From contig CAJGZL010000001.1 in assembly GCA_904846145.1 (NCBI GenBank), forward strand, positions 1 to 64,000: DNA of 64,000 bases, in the 5' to 3' direction. The notes beneath the pieces were generated by a model. The model saw only the letters and a program-made list of their open reading frames with translations. It did no database searches and was not told where the DNA came from. Both the position numbers and the translations under genes were made by a program. Positions 55,227 to 64,000 of the stretch are shown piece after piece. The stretch comes from Psychrobacter immobilis (lineage in GTDB: Bacteria; Pseudomonadota; Gammaproteobacteria; Pseudomonadales; Moraxellaceae). The first letter of the stretch is position 1. Each line of letters starts with the position of its first letter.

Positions 55227-55454
55227 CGCTAATTGACATAGTGTTATTTAATTTAGTCATTTGCGCTCCAATGCTTTTAGACCTGTTCGCTGATTGTTTT
55301 GATTTATTAATAGCTGATGGTAAGGTAGCTCCTTAGTATTATTCATTGGTTCTCACTGTTTATAAAAAGCACAATAATCATAAAAGTCACAACAACTTTA
55401 TTATATTTGTAGGTGAAAACTTAAGTCACCTCGACTAATCGCAAGGAATCTCAC

Positions 55455-57341
55455 ATGGATTATCGCTCAAAGACCTCAACTGGCGGTCGTAATATGGCAG
55501 GCGCACGCGCACTCTGGCGTGCCACTGGCATGACTGATAGCGACTTTGGCAAACCTATTATCGCTATCTCAAACTCTTTTACTCAGTTTGTACCAGGACA
55601 CGTACATCTAAAAGACTTAGGTCAGCTGGTCGCGCGTGAAATTGAAAAAGCAGGCGGTGTGGCAAAAGAGTTTAATACTATCGCGGTCGATGATGGTATT
55701 GCCATGGGTCACAGTGGCATGCTGTACTCTCTACCGAGCCGTGACTTAATCGCTGATTCAGTAGAGTATATGGTCAATGCTCACTGCGCCGATGCATTAG
55801 TGTGTATCTCTAACTGCGATAAAATCACGCCAGGTATGTTGATGGCCGCCATGCGCTTAAACATTCCAGTAGTGTTTATTTCTGGTGGCCCAATGGAAGC
55901 GGGTAAAATTGTCGCCAGTACCGTTGGCAAAAGCCATAATACTGATGGCAGTGATAGCAGTGCCATTCGTAAGCTTGATCTCGTTGATGCGATGATGGAC
56001 GCGGCTGACGACAGCATTAGTGATGAGGATGTGGCTGCGATTGAAGCCTCAGCTTGCCCAACTTGTGGGTCGTGCTCTGGTATGTTCACTGCAAACTCGA
56101 TGAACTGCTTAACCGAAGCTTTAGGCTTGGCACTACCGGGTAATGGCTCACTACTGGCGACTCATTCACTACGCCGCGAGCTATTCTTAGAAGCGGGTCG
56201 CACTATTGTATCGCTTGCCAAGCGCCGTTATGAGCAAGATGATGATTCAGTATTGCCACGCTCAATCGCGAGCAAAGCAGCTTTTGAAAACGCGATGACC
56301 TTAGATATCGCCATGGGCGGCTCGACCAACACTATTTTGCATCTATTGGCTGCAGCGAACGAAGCTGAAGTTGACTTTAAAATGCATGATATCGACCGTT
56401 TAAGTCGTGGTGTGCCTTGCCTTGCAAAAGTCGCTCCTGCCTCACAAAAATATCATATGGAAGATGTGCATCGTGCTGGCGGTGTCTTTGCGCTGTTAGC
56501 AGAGCTGGATCGTGCCGGATTACTCAAAACTGACGTGCCGACCATCCATAGTGCGACGATGAAAGAAGCGATTGACAAGTGGGATATCATGAACACTGAT
56601 AACCTTGAGGCGCGCGCACGCTTCCTTGCAGCACCAGGTGGCGTACGTACCACACAAGCCTTCTCACAATCAAAAGAATGGTCAAACCTCGACGTCAATC
56701 GTGAGTCAGGCTGTATCCGTAGTGCTCAGCATGCTTATTCAGCAGATGGTGGTTTGGCAGTACTGTACGGCAATATCGCTGAACGCGGCTGTGTGGTCAA
56801 GACCGCAGGCGTTGATGACAGTATCTTAGTATTTACAGGTCGTGCACGACTTTTTGAATCTCAAGATGATGCCGTAGCTGCGGTACTTGACGACCAAATC
56901 ATCGCAGGCGACGTGGTTATCATTCGTTATGAAGGTCCAAAAGGTGGCCCTGGTATGCAGGAAATGCTCTATCCGACTACCTATCTTAAATCTAAAGGAT
57001 TAGGTAAAGAGTGTGCCCTACTTACCGATGGAAGATTTTCAGGTGGTACCTCAGGACTATCGATTGGTCATGCCAGCCCTGAAGCTGCTGAAGGTGGCGC
57101 TATTGGTTTAGTTGCTGAGGGCGATACTATTCATATTGATATCCCAAACCGTACTATTAATATGCTGGTTGACGATGCTGAATTGGCCGCGCGCCGTGAG
57201 GAAATGGAAAGCCGTGGTAGTCAGGCATGGAAACCTGTCAGTCGCGTACGTCATGTGACTCCTGCACTTCGAGCCTATGCCGCGATGACGACTAGTGCTG
57301 ATACTGGCGCTGTGCGTGATGTCAGTCAAGTTGAGCGTTAG
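55455..57341 (+). CDS. ilvD: dihydroxy-acid dehydratase
   Basis: IlvD dehydrates 2,3-dihydroxy-3-methylbutanoate (and the isoleucine analogue) in branched-chain amino acid synthesis, using an Fe-S cluster. The 628-residue protein begins [26 protein letters not shown]. Cluster cysteines are in [14 protein letters not shown] and [20 protein letters not shown]. The C-terminal part holds [15 protein letters not shown] and [24 protein letters not shown] with the catalytic serine. It has an AAGGA ribosome site and a terminator after its stop, so it is single. Confidence 0.98.
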   Translation: MDYRSKTSTGGRNMAGARALWRATGMTDSDFGKPIIAISNSFTQFVPGHVHLKDLGQLVAREIEKAGGVAKEFNTIAVDDGIAMGHSGMLYSLPSRDLIADSVEYMVNAHCADALVCISNCDKITPGMLMAAMRLNIPVVFISGGPMEAGKIVASTVGKSHNTDGSDSSAIRKLDLVDAMMDAADDSISDEDVAAIEASACPTCGSCSGMFTANSMNCLTEALGLALPGNGSLLATHSLRRELFLEAGRTIVSLAKRRYEQDDDSVLPRSIASKAAFENAMTLDIAMGGSTNTILHLLAAANEAEVDFKMHDIDRLSRGVPCLAKVAPASQKYHMEDVHRAGGVFALLAELDRAGLLKTDVPTIHSATMKEAIDKWDIMNTDNLEARARFLAAPGGVRTTQAFSQSKEWSNLDVNRESGCIRSAQHAYSADGGLAVLYGNIAERGCVVKTAGVDDSILVFTGRARLFESQDDAVAAVLDDQIIAGDVVIIRYEGPKGGPGMQEMLYPTTYLKSKGLGKECALLTDGRFSGGTSGLSIGHASPEAAEGGAIGLVAEGDTIHIDIPNRTINMLVDDAELAARREEMESRGSQAWKPVSRVRHVTPALRAYAAMTTSADTGAVRDVSQVER

Positions 57342-57382
57342 GATCTATTTATAGTTTTACTTAAAGAGTATTATTCAATATT

Positions 57383-57408
57383 AAGCCAGCGCTATGCTGG
57401 CTTTTTTT
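57383..57408 (+). terminator. ilvD terminator
   Basis: AAGCCAGC (57383-57390) pairs with GCTGGCTT (57396-57403) around five bases, followed by T to 57408. Confidence 0.92.
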
Positions 57409-57569
57409 GTGGCTCATTATTTATATAGCTGACTATTTGTATAGCTATTGATGGGCAACTACCAAAAACCAACGTAATCTAAGCTCTGATAACGTTTTTT
57501 TGCTTAATATTTTTATTTTTTGCGTCATTATAAATAACTTTTTATCATTAGGGCGTGCCTGCAAAGCTG

Positions 57570-58820
57570 ATGCTTGAAAATTATAATTTACTCTTATTAA
57601 TTGGTGGTTTTGCGTTTTTACTTGGCGCTCTGTTTCCGATCATCTTTAGACGCACCCCTATCTCCTTGCCTATTTTACAAGTTCTATTTGGTATGGCGAT
57701 AGGGTATTGGTGGACGGGTCTAACGTTTTTGGATCCTATTGATAATGGTTTAGCGATTGAAAAAATCACTGAGATTGTGGTACTAGTCTCGCTGGTTGGC
57801 GCGGGTATCAAGATTGATACTGATCTGACCTGGCAGCTATGGCGGCCTACTATGCGCTTGCTGCTTATTACAATGCCCATTTGTATTTTTACCATGGCGG
57901 TACTCGGCTATTATACTTTTGGCCTGAGTATTGGTGCCGCTATTTTACTTGGTGCGGTACTAGCACCTACTGATCCAGTATTAGCGGCTAGCATCCAAGT
58001 TGGACCCCCTAATACGGGCGGTGAAGATACGACACGCTTTACCTTGACCTCTGAGGCTGGACTCAATGATGGTCTGGCGTTCCCTTTTGTCTATTTAGCC
58101 ATCAAAGTAGCCGAAGCTTTTAGCGAGGGCAAGCGCTTCACCAGTGAGATGCTATGGTCATGGTTCACCCAAGACGTACTATGGCAAATCGGCGCAGGCG
58201 TCATTGTTGGCATAGTCGTGGGTAAAGTATTAGCAAAAATAGTATTCTCAAAACATACCAAAGATACAGCGCTCTCACAAGGTTATGTGGTGATCGCGCT
58301 GACGCTGCTCGCTTATGGCTTGGCTGAGCACATACATAGCTATGGCTTTATTGCGGTGTTTGTCGCTGCCTTCGCTTTTCGGCGTTCAGAGTGTGAGCAT
58401 GAGTATCATGAAAAACTCCATGACTTTGCTGAACAGTCCGAGGGTTTACTCATGTCGCTAGTTCTAGTGGGTTTTGGGATATTAATCGGTCAAGGCTTAC
58501 AATCTGGTATTGAGCTGACTTGGAAAGTATATGCAGTCAGCTTAGCATTTTTAGTATTTATACGTCCTTTAGGTGGGATTATTGCTCTATCAGGCTTAGA
58601 TATGCACCGAACCGAAAAATATGCTATATCAGCATTAGGTATCCGTGGTATCGGTACCTTATATTACTTATCTTATGCCTTAAATCAAGGTTACTTCGCT
58701 GATGATGATGCACTTAAATTATGGATTGTTTGCTCTATTGTTATCTTAGCCTCAATCTTCGTTCATGGATTAAGTGCGCCAAGTTTATTGAAAATGACGC
58801 CAAAAAATCCTCATAATTAA
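57570..58820 (+). CDS. CPA1-type cation:proton antiporter (NhaP-like)
   Basis: The 416-residue membrane antiporter has about twelve helices. The ion-site motif TSEAGLNDGLAFPFVYLAI (ND motif) and the earlier VLAPTDPVLAASIQ (TDPV) match the CPA1 group of Na+ or K+/H+ exchangers. It lacks the long cytoplasmic tail of larger CPA1 proteins, ending soon after the last helix. The ATG at 57570 is used; GTG 57555 would add five residues, and neither has a strong ribosome site. Transport ions are inferred. Together with the BCCT and ABC systems it fits a salt-exposed lifestyle. Confidence 0.88.
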   Translation: MLENYNLLLLIGGFAFLLGALFPIIFRRTPISLPILQVLFGMAIGYWWTGLTFLDPIDNGLAIEKITEIVVLVSLVGAGIKIDTDLTWQLWRPTMRLLLITMPICIFTMAVLGYYTFGLSIGAAILLGAVLAPTDPVLAASIQVGPPNTGGEDTTRFTLTSEAGLNDGLAFPFVYLAIKVAEAFSEGKRFTSEMLWSWFTQDVLWQIGAGVIVGIVVGKVLAKIVFSKHTKDTALSQGYVVIALTLLAYGLAEHIHSYGFIAVFVAAFAFRRSECEHEYHEKLHDFAEQSEGLLMSLVLVGFGILIGQGLQSGIELTWKVYAVSLAFLVFIRPLGGIIALSGLDMHRTEKYAISALGIRGIGTLYYLSYALNQGYFADDDALKLWIVCSIVILASIFVHGLSAPSLLKMTPKNPHN

Positions 58821-58866
58821 TGGCTTTTTTATACTTAATATTAGGGCGTTGTTGCATTCAATAATT

Positions 58867-60222
58867 TTATTCATTAGTTTTATCAACTAAAGCTAATATT
58901 GCTTCTGTCAATGCAAATTGACGAATATCGTTTAGCATAGTGACATCAAAATTATGGACAAAAGCAAACGATAATTGGCGCGTCGGCTCACACCACGCTA
59001 CCGAACCGTTATAGCCCATATGTCCAAAGCCCTGCTCAGCGTTATTATTGCAGATACTAAATAGTCGGTGATAACCTAGACGCCAGCTCATTTCTGCTGG
59101 CATGACTGCATCCATGCCCGTCACTTGCAGCGCTGATAATTGCTCAAAGGTGCGGCTATCAATCAAGGTTTTACCTTGCCATACGCCGCCATTCGCCAGC
59201 ATAGCGTAAATCGTTGCTAATGCCTGAGCTGAGACAACACCATTTGCTGCTGGAATGACCGCTTGCATCACTTGCTCATCATAGTAGTCAATAGGCTGTT
59301 TACTCGCAGGGACTAACGCCGCTCGATAGTTATTAGCATTGATACTGCCATGACTAAAATATAAGCGATTAATTTGCACAGCATTGAGCTTATCGTCAGC
59401 TAAGTTGAGCTGTTTATCGGTGGCTTGCTGTAGCCAACATGGATAACTCGCTAGCTGCTGATAGGTTTGCATAGTAGCTTCAGAGTCCACTTTTAGAGTC
59501 GGCTTATGGCGTTTTTTGCCCAGTTGTGAGTTATTACCTTTGTCTGCGGTAAAGTCTTTGGTCAGCTTGGCTACTTCACCAACACGCTCAGTTGGCACAC
59601 CAAAGTAACAACTGTCCGCAATGCCCAAAGGAGTCGTTAAATAATGCTTTAGTGCTTTAGCCAAGCTCATCTCGCTAACAATCTCTATCAAACCACCCAA
59701 TATCCAACCATAAACCAAAGCGCTGTAGGCAGAGTGATAAGCTGCTGACGACTTTTCATCTTGACTAGGTGTCGTCAACGGCATAGCCGCCACTAGATCA
59801 ACCATCTTATCCCAGTCGAGCAGTGTTTCGTTATCGACGTCAATAGTACTGATTGCAAACAGATCAGCTTGATGCGACATCAGCATCCGCAGCGTTATAT
59901 CAGCTTTACCATTGGCGGCAAATGCAGGCCAGTACTCAGCAATTGGCGTATCGTACGCAAGCCGTTGCTGCGAGACCAATACGTGAGCCAAAGTTGCCAA
60001 TACACCTTTACCTGTCGAGAAATTCAGTGATAAAGTATCAGCTTGCCAAGGCATGTCTATTTGCGCCATACCGACACTGGCTTGTGCGATGCATTGACCC
60101 GCTTGATAAACCATTAAAGACCCGCCAGCTGGCGCATCATCTAGCTGCAAATCAATTAGCAGTTGTTGTAAGTGTTGCTGCAACTCAGTGTTACTAAAAA
60201 CGATGTTCTCATTATGGGTCAT
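58867..60222 (-). CDS. serine hydrolase, beta-lactamase/EstB family
   Basis: This class-C beta-lactamase-like hydrolase (451 residues from ATG 60222; an ATG at 60243 adds seven) has the S-x-x-K nucleophile in LNFSTGKGVLATLAHVL, the tyrosine site in YHSAYSALVYGWILGG, and a late GHMGYNGSVAWCEPTRQL replacing the KTG box. It has no signal peptide, which points to an intracellular esterase/carboxylesterase (EstB-like) rather than a beta-lactamase. An insertion of about 60 residues, Lys/Gln-rich (about 215-275), interrupts the fold. The substrate is unknown. It lies on the minus strand after a terminator hairpin. Confidence 0.85.
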   Translation of the reverse strand: MTHNENIVFSNTELQQHLQQLLIDLQLDDAPAGGSLMVYQAGQCIAQASVGMAQIDMPWQADTLSLNFSTGKGVLATLAHVLVSQQRLAYDTPIAEYWPAFAANGKADITLRMLMSHQADLFAISTIDVDNETLLDWDKMVDLVAAMPLTTPSQDEKSSAAYHSAYSALVYGWILGGLIEIVSEMSLAKALKHYLTTPLGIADSCYFGVPTERVGEVAKLTKDFTADKGNNSQLGKKRHKPTLKVDSEATMQTYQQLASYPCWLQQATDKQLNLADDKLNAVQINRLYFSHGSINANNYRAALVPASKQPIDYYDEQVMQAVIPAANGVVSAQALATIYAMLANGGVWQGKTLIDSRTFEQLSALQVTGMDAVMPAEMSWRLGYHRLFSICNNNAEQGFGHMGYNGSVAWCEPTRQLSFAFVHNFDVTMLNDIRQFALTEAILALVDKTNE

Positions 60223-60268
60223 AGCTGTCTCATTGCAGTTCATCTATAGATGGATCAGTAGCGAATAG

Positions 60269-60300
60269 TAAAACAGGCCACTTAATAGTTGCCTGTTTTA
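60269..60300 (-). terminator. terminator between phosphatase and serine hydrolase genes
   Basis: TAAAACAGGC (60269-60278) pairs with GCCTGTTTTA (60291-60300) around a 12-base loop, about 50 bases past the phosphatase stop. The T-tract on the minus strand is short. Confidence 0.75.
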
Positions 60301-60348
60301 TGAAATAAAATTTTATAAAGAAGCTTATAAATTCAGAAGCTTTTAAGC

Positions 60349-60966
60349 TTAGCGCGGTACAAGCAAACGGTTATGCGCCTCTTCCTCTAAGCTTGTCAGC
60401 CCATGATCATAGCCATGCTTCATTGCCGTATCCATTTTGCGACCACGCAACCAACCAGAACGCAGCGTCATTGCAGCGCCTACTCTATTGCCAGAGCCAC
60501 AATGCATCGCTATTTTTTTGCCATGATACTGACGTAATAGCTTGTCAAACGCTAATATCTTAAGCTGCTTTAGATCCTCTGCGCCACCGATAGGCAGGTG
60601 CTCATAGGCCATACCCGCTTGTTGAACAGCAGCGGCTTCATCAAAGTCTAGCTCAGTATCAGGCTGTAGGTTAATCACTAGCTCAACGCCAGCATCTGCT
60701 AGCGCTTGCACTTTTTTATCATCCAATGCTCCGCAAACGATAGTCTGCTCATTTGGGCGATAATAAGGACTCAACGTCGCAGATAGATTGACAGTGTTAT
60801 CAGCATCAAGATAGATCACACCCTCTTCGTTATTATCGACCTTTTCACTATTATTTATCTCTTTGGCATTGAAAGTATCGTTAGCCGCCATTTGGTCTTG
60901 GCTATTTCCAACTTGATTACTTTGAGCTTGGTTGCTCTTATCTTGATTACTTTGCGTCATAGTCAT
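60349..60966 (-). CDS. DSP-PTPase (TIGR01244/DUF442-like) phosphatase family protein
   Basis: The 205-residue protein has a polar leader (about 1-55, Gln/Asn-rich), then the beta-lactamase hydrolase-like phosphatase domain: YRPNEQTIVCGALDDKKVQALADAGVELVINLQPD, GMAYEHLPIGGAEDL and the active-site loop MHCGSGNRVGAAMTL, a Cys-x4-Arg version typical of this subfamily (C-x5-R in other PTPs). Substrates are unknown; relatives are linked with sulfide oxidation (Blh) or cysteine phosphatase activity. Runs of SNQ repeat residues in the leader indicate low complexity. A terminator follows. Confidence 0.8.
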   Translation of the reverse strand: MTMTQSNQDKSNQAQSNQVGNSQDQMAANDTFNAKEINNSEKVDNNEEGVIYLDADNTVNLSATLSPYYRPNEQTIVCGALDDKKVQALADAGVELVINLQPDTELDFDEAAAVQQAGMAYEHLPIGGAEDLKQLKILAFDKLLRQYHGKKIAMHCGSGNRVGAAMTLRSGWLRGRKMDTAMKHGYDHGLTSLEEEAHNRLLVPR

Positions 60967-61013
60967 AGTTCTATAAAGTTGCGATCGCTTATTAGTTGTT
61001 AATGGTTATAAGA

Positions 61014-61937
61014 TTAGGCCTTTTCTTTATTAACTAAATTTAGGTGACCTGTTAGATGCGGCTTATCATTTTTGGCACTATATAAACCAAATACGCAGTT
61101 GTCCTCAGCACTCTTAAGCTTAGCAACGGGCTCAGCGATCAGCTCAACCTCGGATGGCAAGAAGATCGGTAGCTTAAATGCCACGACAGCGCTACAAGCC
61201 TCTGGTAGCTCGCCCATCATCGCTAGACACTTAGCTTTAGACCACATGCCATGGGCGATAGCTTTAGGAAAACCAAAAGCTTTGGCTGATAAAGGATGCA
61301 GGTGAATCAAATTAAAATCACCCGAAACAAATGCATAACGACGACCCATATCTTCAGGGACTTCAAATATCTTATGGACGCCCGCCTCATCAATCATTGG
61401 CTTGACGGTCACAGGACGCGGCGCACTTTTCTTGATGGCAGCGCTATCGCCTTTTTTGTTACTACGCGCCAAGTAAGTTGACGACCCTTGCCAAATAATA
61501 TCCTCTTGCGACTTAACAATGGTCACAAAGTCAAACTGCTGCCCCTGCGCATGATCGCGTAGGTTTGCAAAACTGACTGACATACTGACAGTCTCGCGCT
61601 CTCCAATGGGGCGATACTGCGTCACAGTATTATCGACATGTACTAGCCCTAATAGCGCAAAAGGGAACGGCTCTTTAACCATCATGTTCATCTGCAGCGC
61701 TTGTGATAATACTGAAAAATAAGTAATCGGCACTTTACCATTATCCAAAAACCCACAAATCTTGCGATAATCATCGAGATTATCTTGATCAATATGCATA
61801 TCATCGACGCTATAAGTGGCTTGTGGCAGCTGATCCTTGCTAACTTTGCCACTATTACCGATAGGCAGTAAGCTCTTGATGATATTAGCGTAAGTGGTAT
61901 GCGCTTTAGGAAGAGCATCAAAATTTTTATCTGACAT
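61014..61937 (-). CDS. MaoC family (R)-hydratase/acyl dehydratase
   Basis: The 307-residue protein has a hot-dog fold dehydratase domain in the C-terminal half. The hydratase motif is visible: FVSGDFNLIHLHPLSAKAFGFPKAIAHGMW, with D207 and H212 as the catalytic pair, following the order in PhaJ/MaoC-type enzymes that hydrate trans-2-enoyl-CoA. The first half (FFSVL-like ITYFSVLSQALQMNM, GLVHVDNTVTQYRP) is a second, non-catalytic hot-dog domain, so the chain is a double hot-dog as in long MaoC proteins. A FabG-type reductase lies upstream on the same strand, about 317 bases away, and the two could act together on fatty acyl chains. Confidence 0.88.
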   Translation of the reverse strand: MSDKNFDALPKAHTTYANIIKSLLPIGNSGKVSKDQLPQATYSVDDMHIDQDNLDDYRKICGFLDNGKVPITYFSVLSQALQMNMMVKEPFPFALLGLVHVDNTVTQYRPIGERETVSMSVSFANLRDHAQGQQFDFVTIVKSQEDIIWQGSSTYLARSNKKGDSAAIKKSAPRPVTVKPMIDEAGVHKIFEVPEDMGRRYAFVSGDFNLIHLHPLSAKAFGFPKAIAHGMWSKAKCLAMMGELPEACSAVVAFKLPIFLPSEVELIAEPVAKLKSAEDNCVFGLYSAKNDKPHLTGHLNLVNKEKA

Positions 61938-62254
61938 AAGTTAGTCCTAGATATTTTTTATTAAGAAGTGATTATATGAAGCGTTTTAAAATAGTTGAGC
62001 GTTAGATTTATTTTACAGTATTTCTAGGAACAATTCATAGCATAACAACTTGAATGAGTACTAAATAAATAATATAAAAAAAGCCACCCGTAGGCAGCTT
62101 TATCGATCTTCATCGGCGTATTTTTGGTAAGCAATTATTACTTTCAACATAGTTTAAAAGTAGCCTTAAAAATTAATCGTTAAGCCAACTCTATTTGTAA
62201 CTATAGTCAAAAGCAATAGTATTAGAGATCAATAATGTTAAAGAGCCACAGCTT
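61938..62254. other. spacer between MaoC and FabG genes with one terminator
   Basis: This 317-base stretch contains a terminator-like hairpin at 62076-62101 and otherwise AT-rich sequence. No gene seen. The hairpin would separate the reductase transcript from the dehydratase. Confidence 0.45.
62076..62101 (-). terminator. fabG-like gene terminator
   Basis: On the minus strand, AGCTGCC and GGTGGCT pair with two G-U wobbles around TACG, and a seven-T run follows. It lies about 155 bases beyond the reductase stop. Confidence 0.65.
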
Positions 62255-63655
62255 TTATGCGCCTAGCAGACTTTGACCACAGACGCGGACGGTATTGCCG
62301 TTCAGGCCGCCCGAGGCAGGAGACGCAAGCCAAGCGATCGTTTCTGCGACATCTACTGGCAAACCACCTTGACTCATAGAGTTCATGCGACGACCTGCTT
62401 CACGAATAGCAAAAGGAATCGCTTCGGTCATTTGAGTTTCGATGAATCCTGGCGCTACAGCGTTAATAGTCATGCCTTTATCGTTGCGGCTTAATTGCTT
62501 GGCAGTCGCATCGACTAAACCAATAACCCCTGCTTTTGAAGTGGCATAGTTGGTTTGACCTAGGTTACCTGCGATACCTGATATTGATGAGACACAGACG
62601 ATACGAGCATCGTCTTTGAGTACGTCATTATCGAGCAAATAGCGATCTAGCTTGGCGATACTGGCCAGATTAATATTGATCACCATATCCCACTTTTGCT
62701 CATCCATATTGGCTAAAGTTTTATCACGAGTGACGCCAGCGTTATGAATAATAGCATCAAGACCACCACGTTTTTCGGCAGCGTCGGCAACCTGCGCGCC
62801 AGCATCGTCGCTAGTGATATCAACTAATAATGTCGAGCCGCTAATCTCACTAGCGACTTTTTGTAGATCTGCTTGCTGCTGTGGCACATCCAAGCAGATA
62901 ACATGAGCGCCTTCACGAGCTAGTACGCGCGCGATTGACTCACCGATGCCGCGACTAGCGCCAGTTACTAGCATGGTTTTGCCACCTAGCGGCTGCGCCC
63001 AATCAATATCAATGGCATTGGCTTTATCGACACGGATAACTTGACCTGAGACATAAGCTGAACGCGCTGAGGTAAAGAATCTCAGGGTTGAATCTAGGTT
63101 TTGCTCAGCATCTTCAGCGACATAGATCAATTGAGCGGTAATACCACGTTTGAACTCTTTACCGACGGACTTGATAAAACCTTCAAGCGCGCGCTGAGCC
63201 AAAGCGAATTCGATATCATCGCATTCCTCTGGTGGACGACCGATAATAACCACGCGACCTGAGCGCTCAACACGGCGAGCGACGGCATGAAAGAATTCGT
63301 AAACTTGTTTGAGCTCACTGGCATTACTGATATTACTAGCATCAAACAGTAAAACTTTGAATTTGTTATCATCAGCCGTATTAGCTTTGGCCTCAACACC
63401 CGCATCAGCCAGCGCGCCTTTGACATAGTCATTATTATTAACAAAAATTTCGGCATGTAGCTCTGAGAAGATACGGGCAATAGCTTGGCTGACACGGTTG
63501 TCTTCACCAGTCGCAGCACCGACTAGTACGCTACCGCGTATTAAGCGTTGACCACTCTCAAAACGATCTAAGCCTACTGGCAGTGGCAAGCCTAAGTTTT
63601 TGGCGACTTTTTTGCCGATTGAAGATTGAACGAAATCACCATAACGGTCTGACAT
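62255..63655 (-). CDS. 3-oxoacyl-ACP reductase, long form (FabG4-like)
   Basis: The 466-residue protein has two Rossmann-type halves. The C-terminal half (about 225-466) is the catalytic SDR domain: TGASRGIGESIARVLAREGAH, NAGVTRD, SSISGIAGNLGQTNYATSKAG with Ser, Tyr and Lys of the active site, and AVAPGFIETQMTEAIP. The N-terminal half (about 1-220) is a degenerate flavodoxin-like domain without a catalytic set. This architecture is that of high-molecular-weight FabG (FabG4), which reduces 3-oxoacyl-CoA or ACP. It precedes the MaoC gene on the same strand; together they resemble a fatty acyl reduction/hydration pair. The start ATG lies at 63655. Confidence 0.9.
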   Translation of the reverse strand: MSDRYGDFVQSSIGKKVAKNLGLPLPVGLDRFESGQRLIRGSVLVGAATGEDNRVSQAIARIFSELHAEIFVNNNDYVKGALADAGVEAKANTADDNKFKVLLFDASNISNASELKQVYEFFHAVARRVERSGRVVIIGRPPEECDDIEFALAQRALEGFIKSVGKEFKRGITAQLIYVAEDAEQNLDSTLRFFTSARSAYVSGQVIRVDKANAIDIDWAQPLGGKTMLVTGASRGIGESIARVLAREGAHVICLDVPQQQADLQKVASEISGSTLLVDITSDDAGAQVADAAEKRGGLDAIIHNAGVTRDKTLANMDEQKWDMVININLASIAKLDRYLLDNDVLKDDARIVCVSSISGIAGNLGQTNYATSKAGVIGLVDATAKQLSRNDKGMTINAVAPGFIETQMTEAIPFAIREAGRRMNSMSQGGLPVDVAETIAWLASPASGGLNGNTVRVCGQSLLGA

Positions 63656-64000
63656 AATATAATCCTATTATTTATGATTAAAGGTTAACTATTTAAAGAT
63701 AAAAAGCGTATCTATAATAGTAGATACACTTTTTGAGATTGATTATTTAGAGTTCAATAAATGAGGCTTAAGCTGTCCTAACTATACACATCTAGAATGG
63801 ACAAGTCCAAATGTCTATAGTCATTTGTAAACAATCCAGTACACAAGTTGTTCATCGTAACTGACATATATCGTCAAATGCTTATGCTAGAATGGAACTT
63901 ATAAGTTATAGCTCATGCAAATAGCAATAACAATATATTATCAGAAACTTCATACTACTAGGTCAATTATTGATACTGGTCAGTTTATAGATTAGCTTGA
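63656..64000. other. window-end region upstream of the fabG-like gene, no gene seen
   Basis: These 345 AT-rich bases hold the promoter region of the reductase gene. Nothing else was recognised, and the region is cut off by the window edge. Confidence 0.4.

Noticed and set aside
1-64000. tRNA, rRNA and CRISPR loci
   Set aside because: No cloverleaf, rRNA-like or regularly spaced repeat sequence was seen in any spacer on visual reading; a covariance-model search was not possible.

Overview
The window is chromosomal DNA of a gammaproteobacterium of the family Moraxellaceae, most probably Psychrobacter. This rests on the protein sequences (GspL/GspM, a CBS-less ProV beside a substrate-binding/permease fusion, DUF2058, a Moraxellaceae-type SecF) and on the AT-leaning, AT-rich-spacer style of the DNA. 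No rRNA, tRNA, CRISPR array or complete insertion sequence was seen. The genus is an inference; the family is fairly secure.

Layout. 1-2500 is an accessory, AT-rich stretch: a DUF262/AlbA_2-type protein whose N-terminal part is missing or out of frame, a DUF104-like antitoxin-type gene with a 15-codon stump in the toxin position, and a 49-residue acidic ORF. 2.5-4 kb carries nrdB and its [2Fe-2S] ferredoxin (class Ia ribonucleotide reductase). 4-15 kb holds envelope functions: a DegS-like protease, a Nif3-family protein, two convergent lytic transglycosylases (MltF-like, and an MltD-like lipoprotein with seven LysM repeats), a secreted SnoaL-like protein and a CNNM/CBS transporter. 14.6-18.2 kb is yajC-secD-secF. 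Then come a MATE exporter, azlC/azlD, and an orphan gene beside a 124-bp palindromic repeat.

21.8-34 kb is a long minus-strand run: zapE, nitroreductase, gpsA, a probable modified-DNA or defence nuclease, sixA, gspL, gspM, a membrane protein, pyrD, cvpA, purF. 34-46 kb has a small lipoprotein, xseA-xseB, pncB, a DUF2058 gene, a glycine betaine/choline ABC transporter, an aldehyde dehydrogenase, lipB, ppa and a tail-anchored protein with a bL12-like segment. 46-49 kb is a second accessory patch: a CDF cation transporter, a broken ORF, a 70-bp footprint of an IS256-type element consisting only of its two inverted repeats, and a BASS-type transporter lying between two imperfect direct repeats. 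49-64 kb is core metabolism again: SDR, dusB, a BCCT transporter, HIT hydrolase, ilvD, CPA1 antiporter, a serine hydrolase, a DSP-type phosphatase, a MaoC dehydratase and a long FabG-type reductase.

How the parts fit. Compatible-solute uptake (ABC transporter plus BCCT) and ion exchange (CPA1, CNNM, CDF) suggest a salt- and cold-exposed lifestyle. The most interesting accessory items are the PUA/EVE-like plus PD-(D/E)XK protein between gpsA and sixA, and the DUF262/AlbA_2 protein at the left edge. Both are AT-rich and look like defence genes set into core neighbourhoods. No multi-gene system that I could call new with confidence was found.
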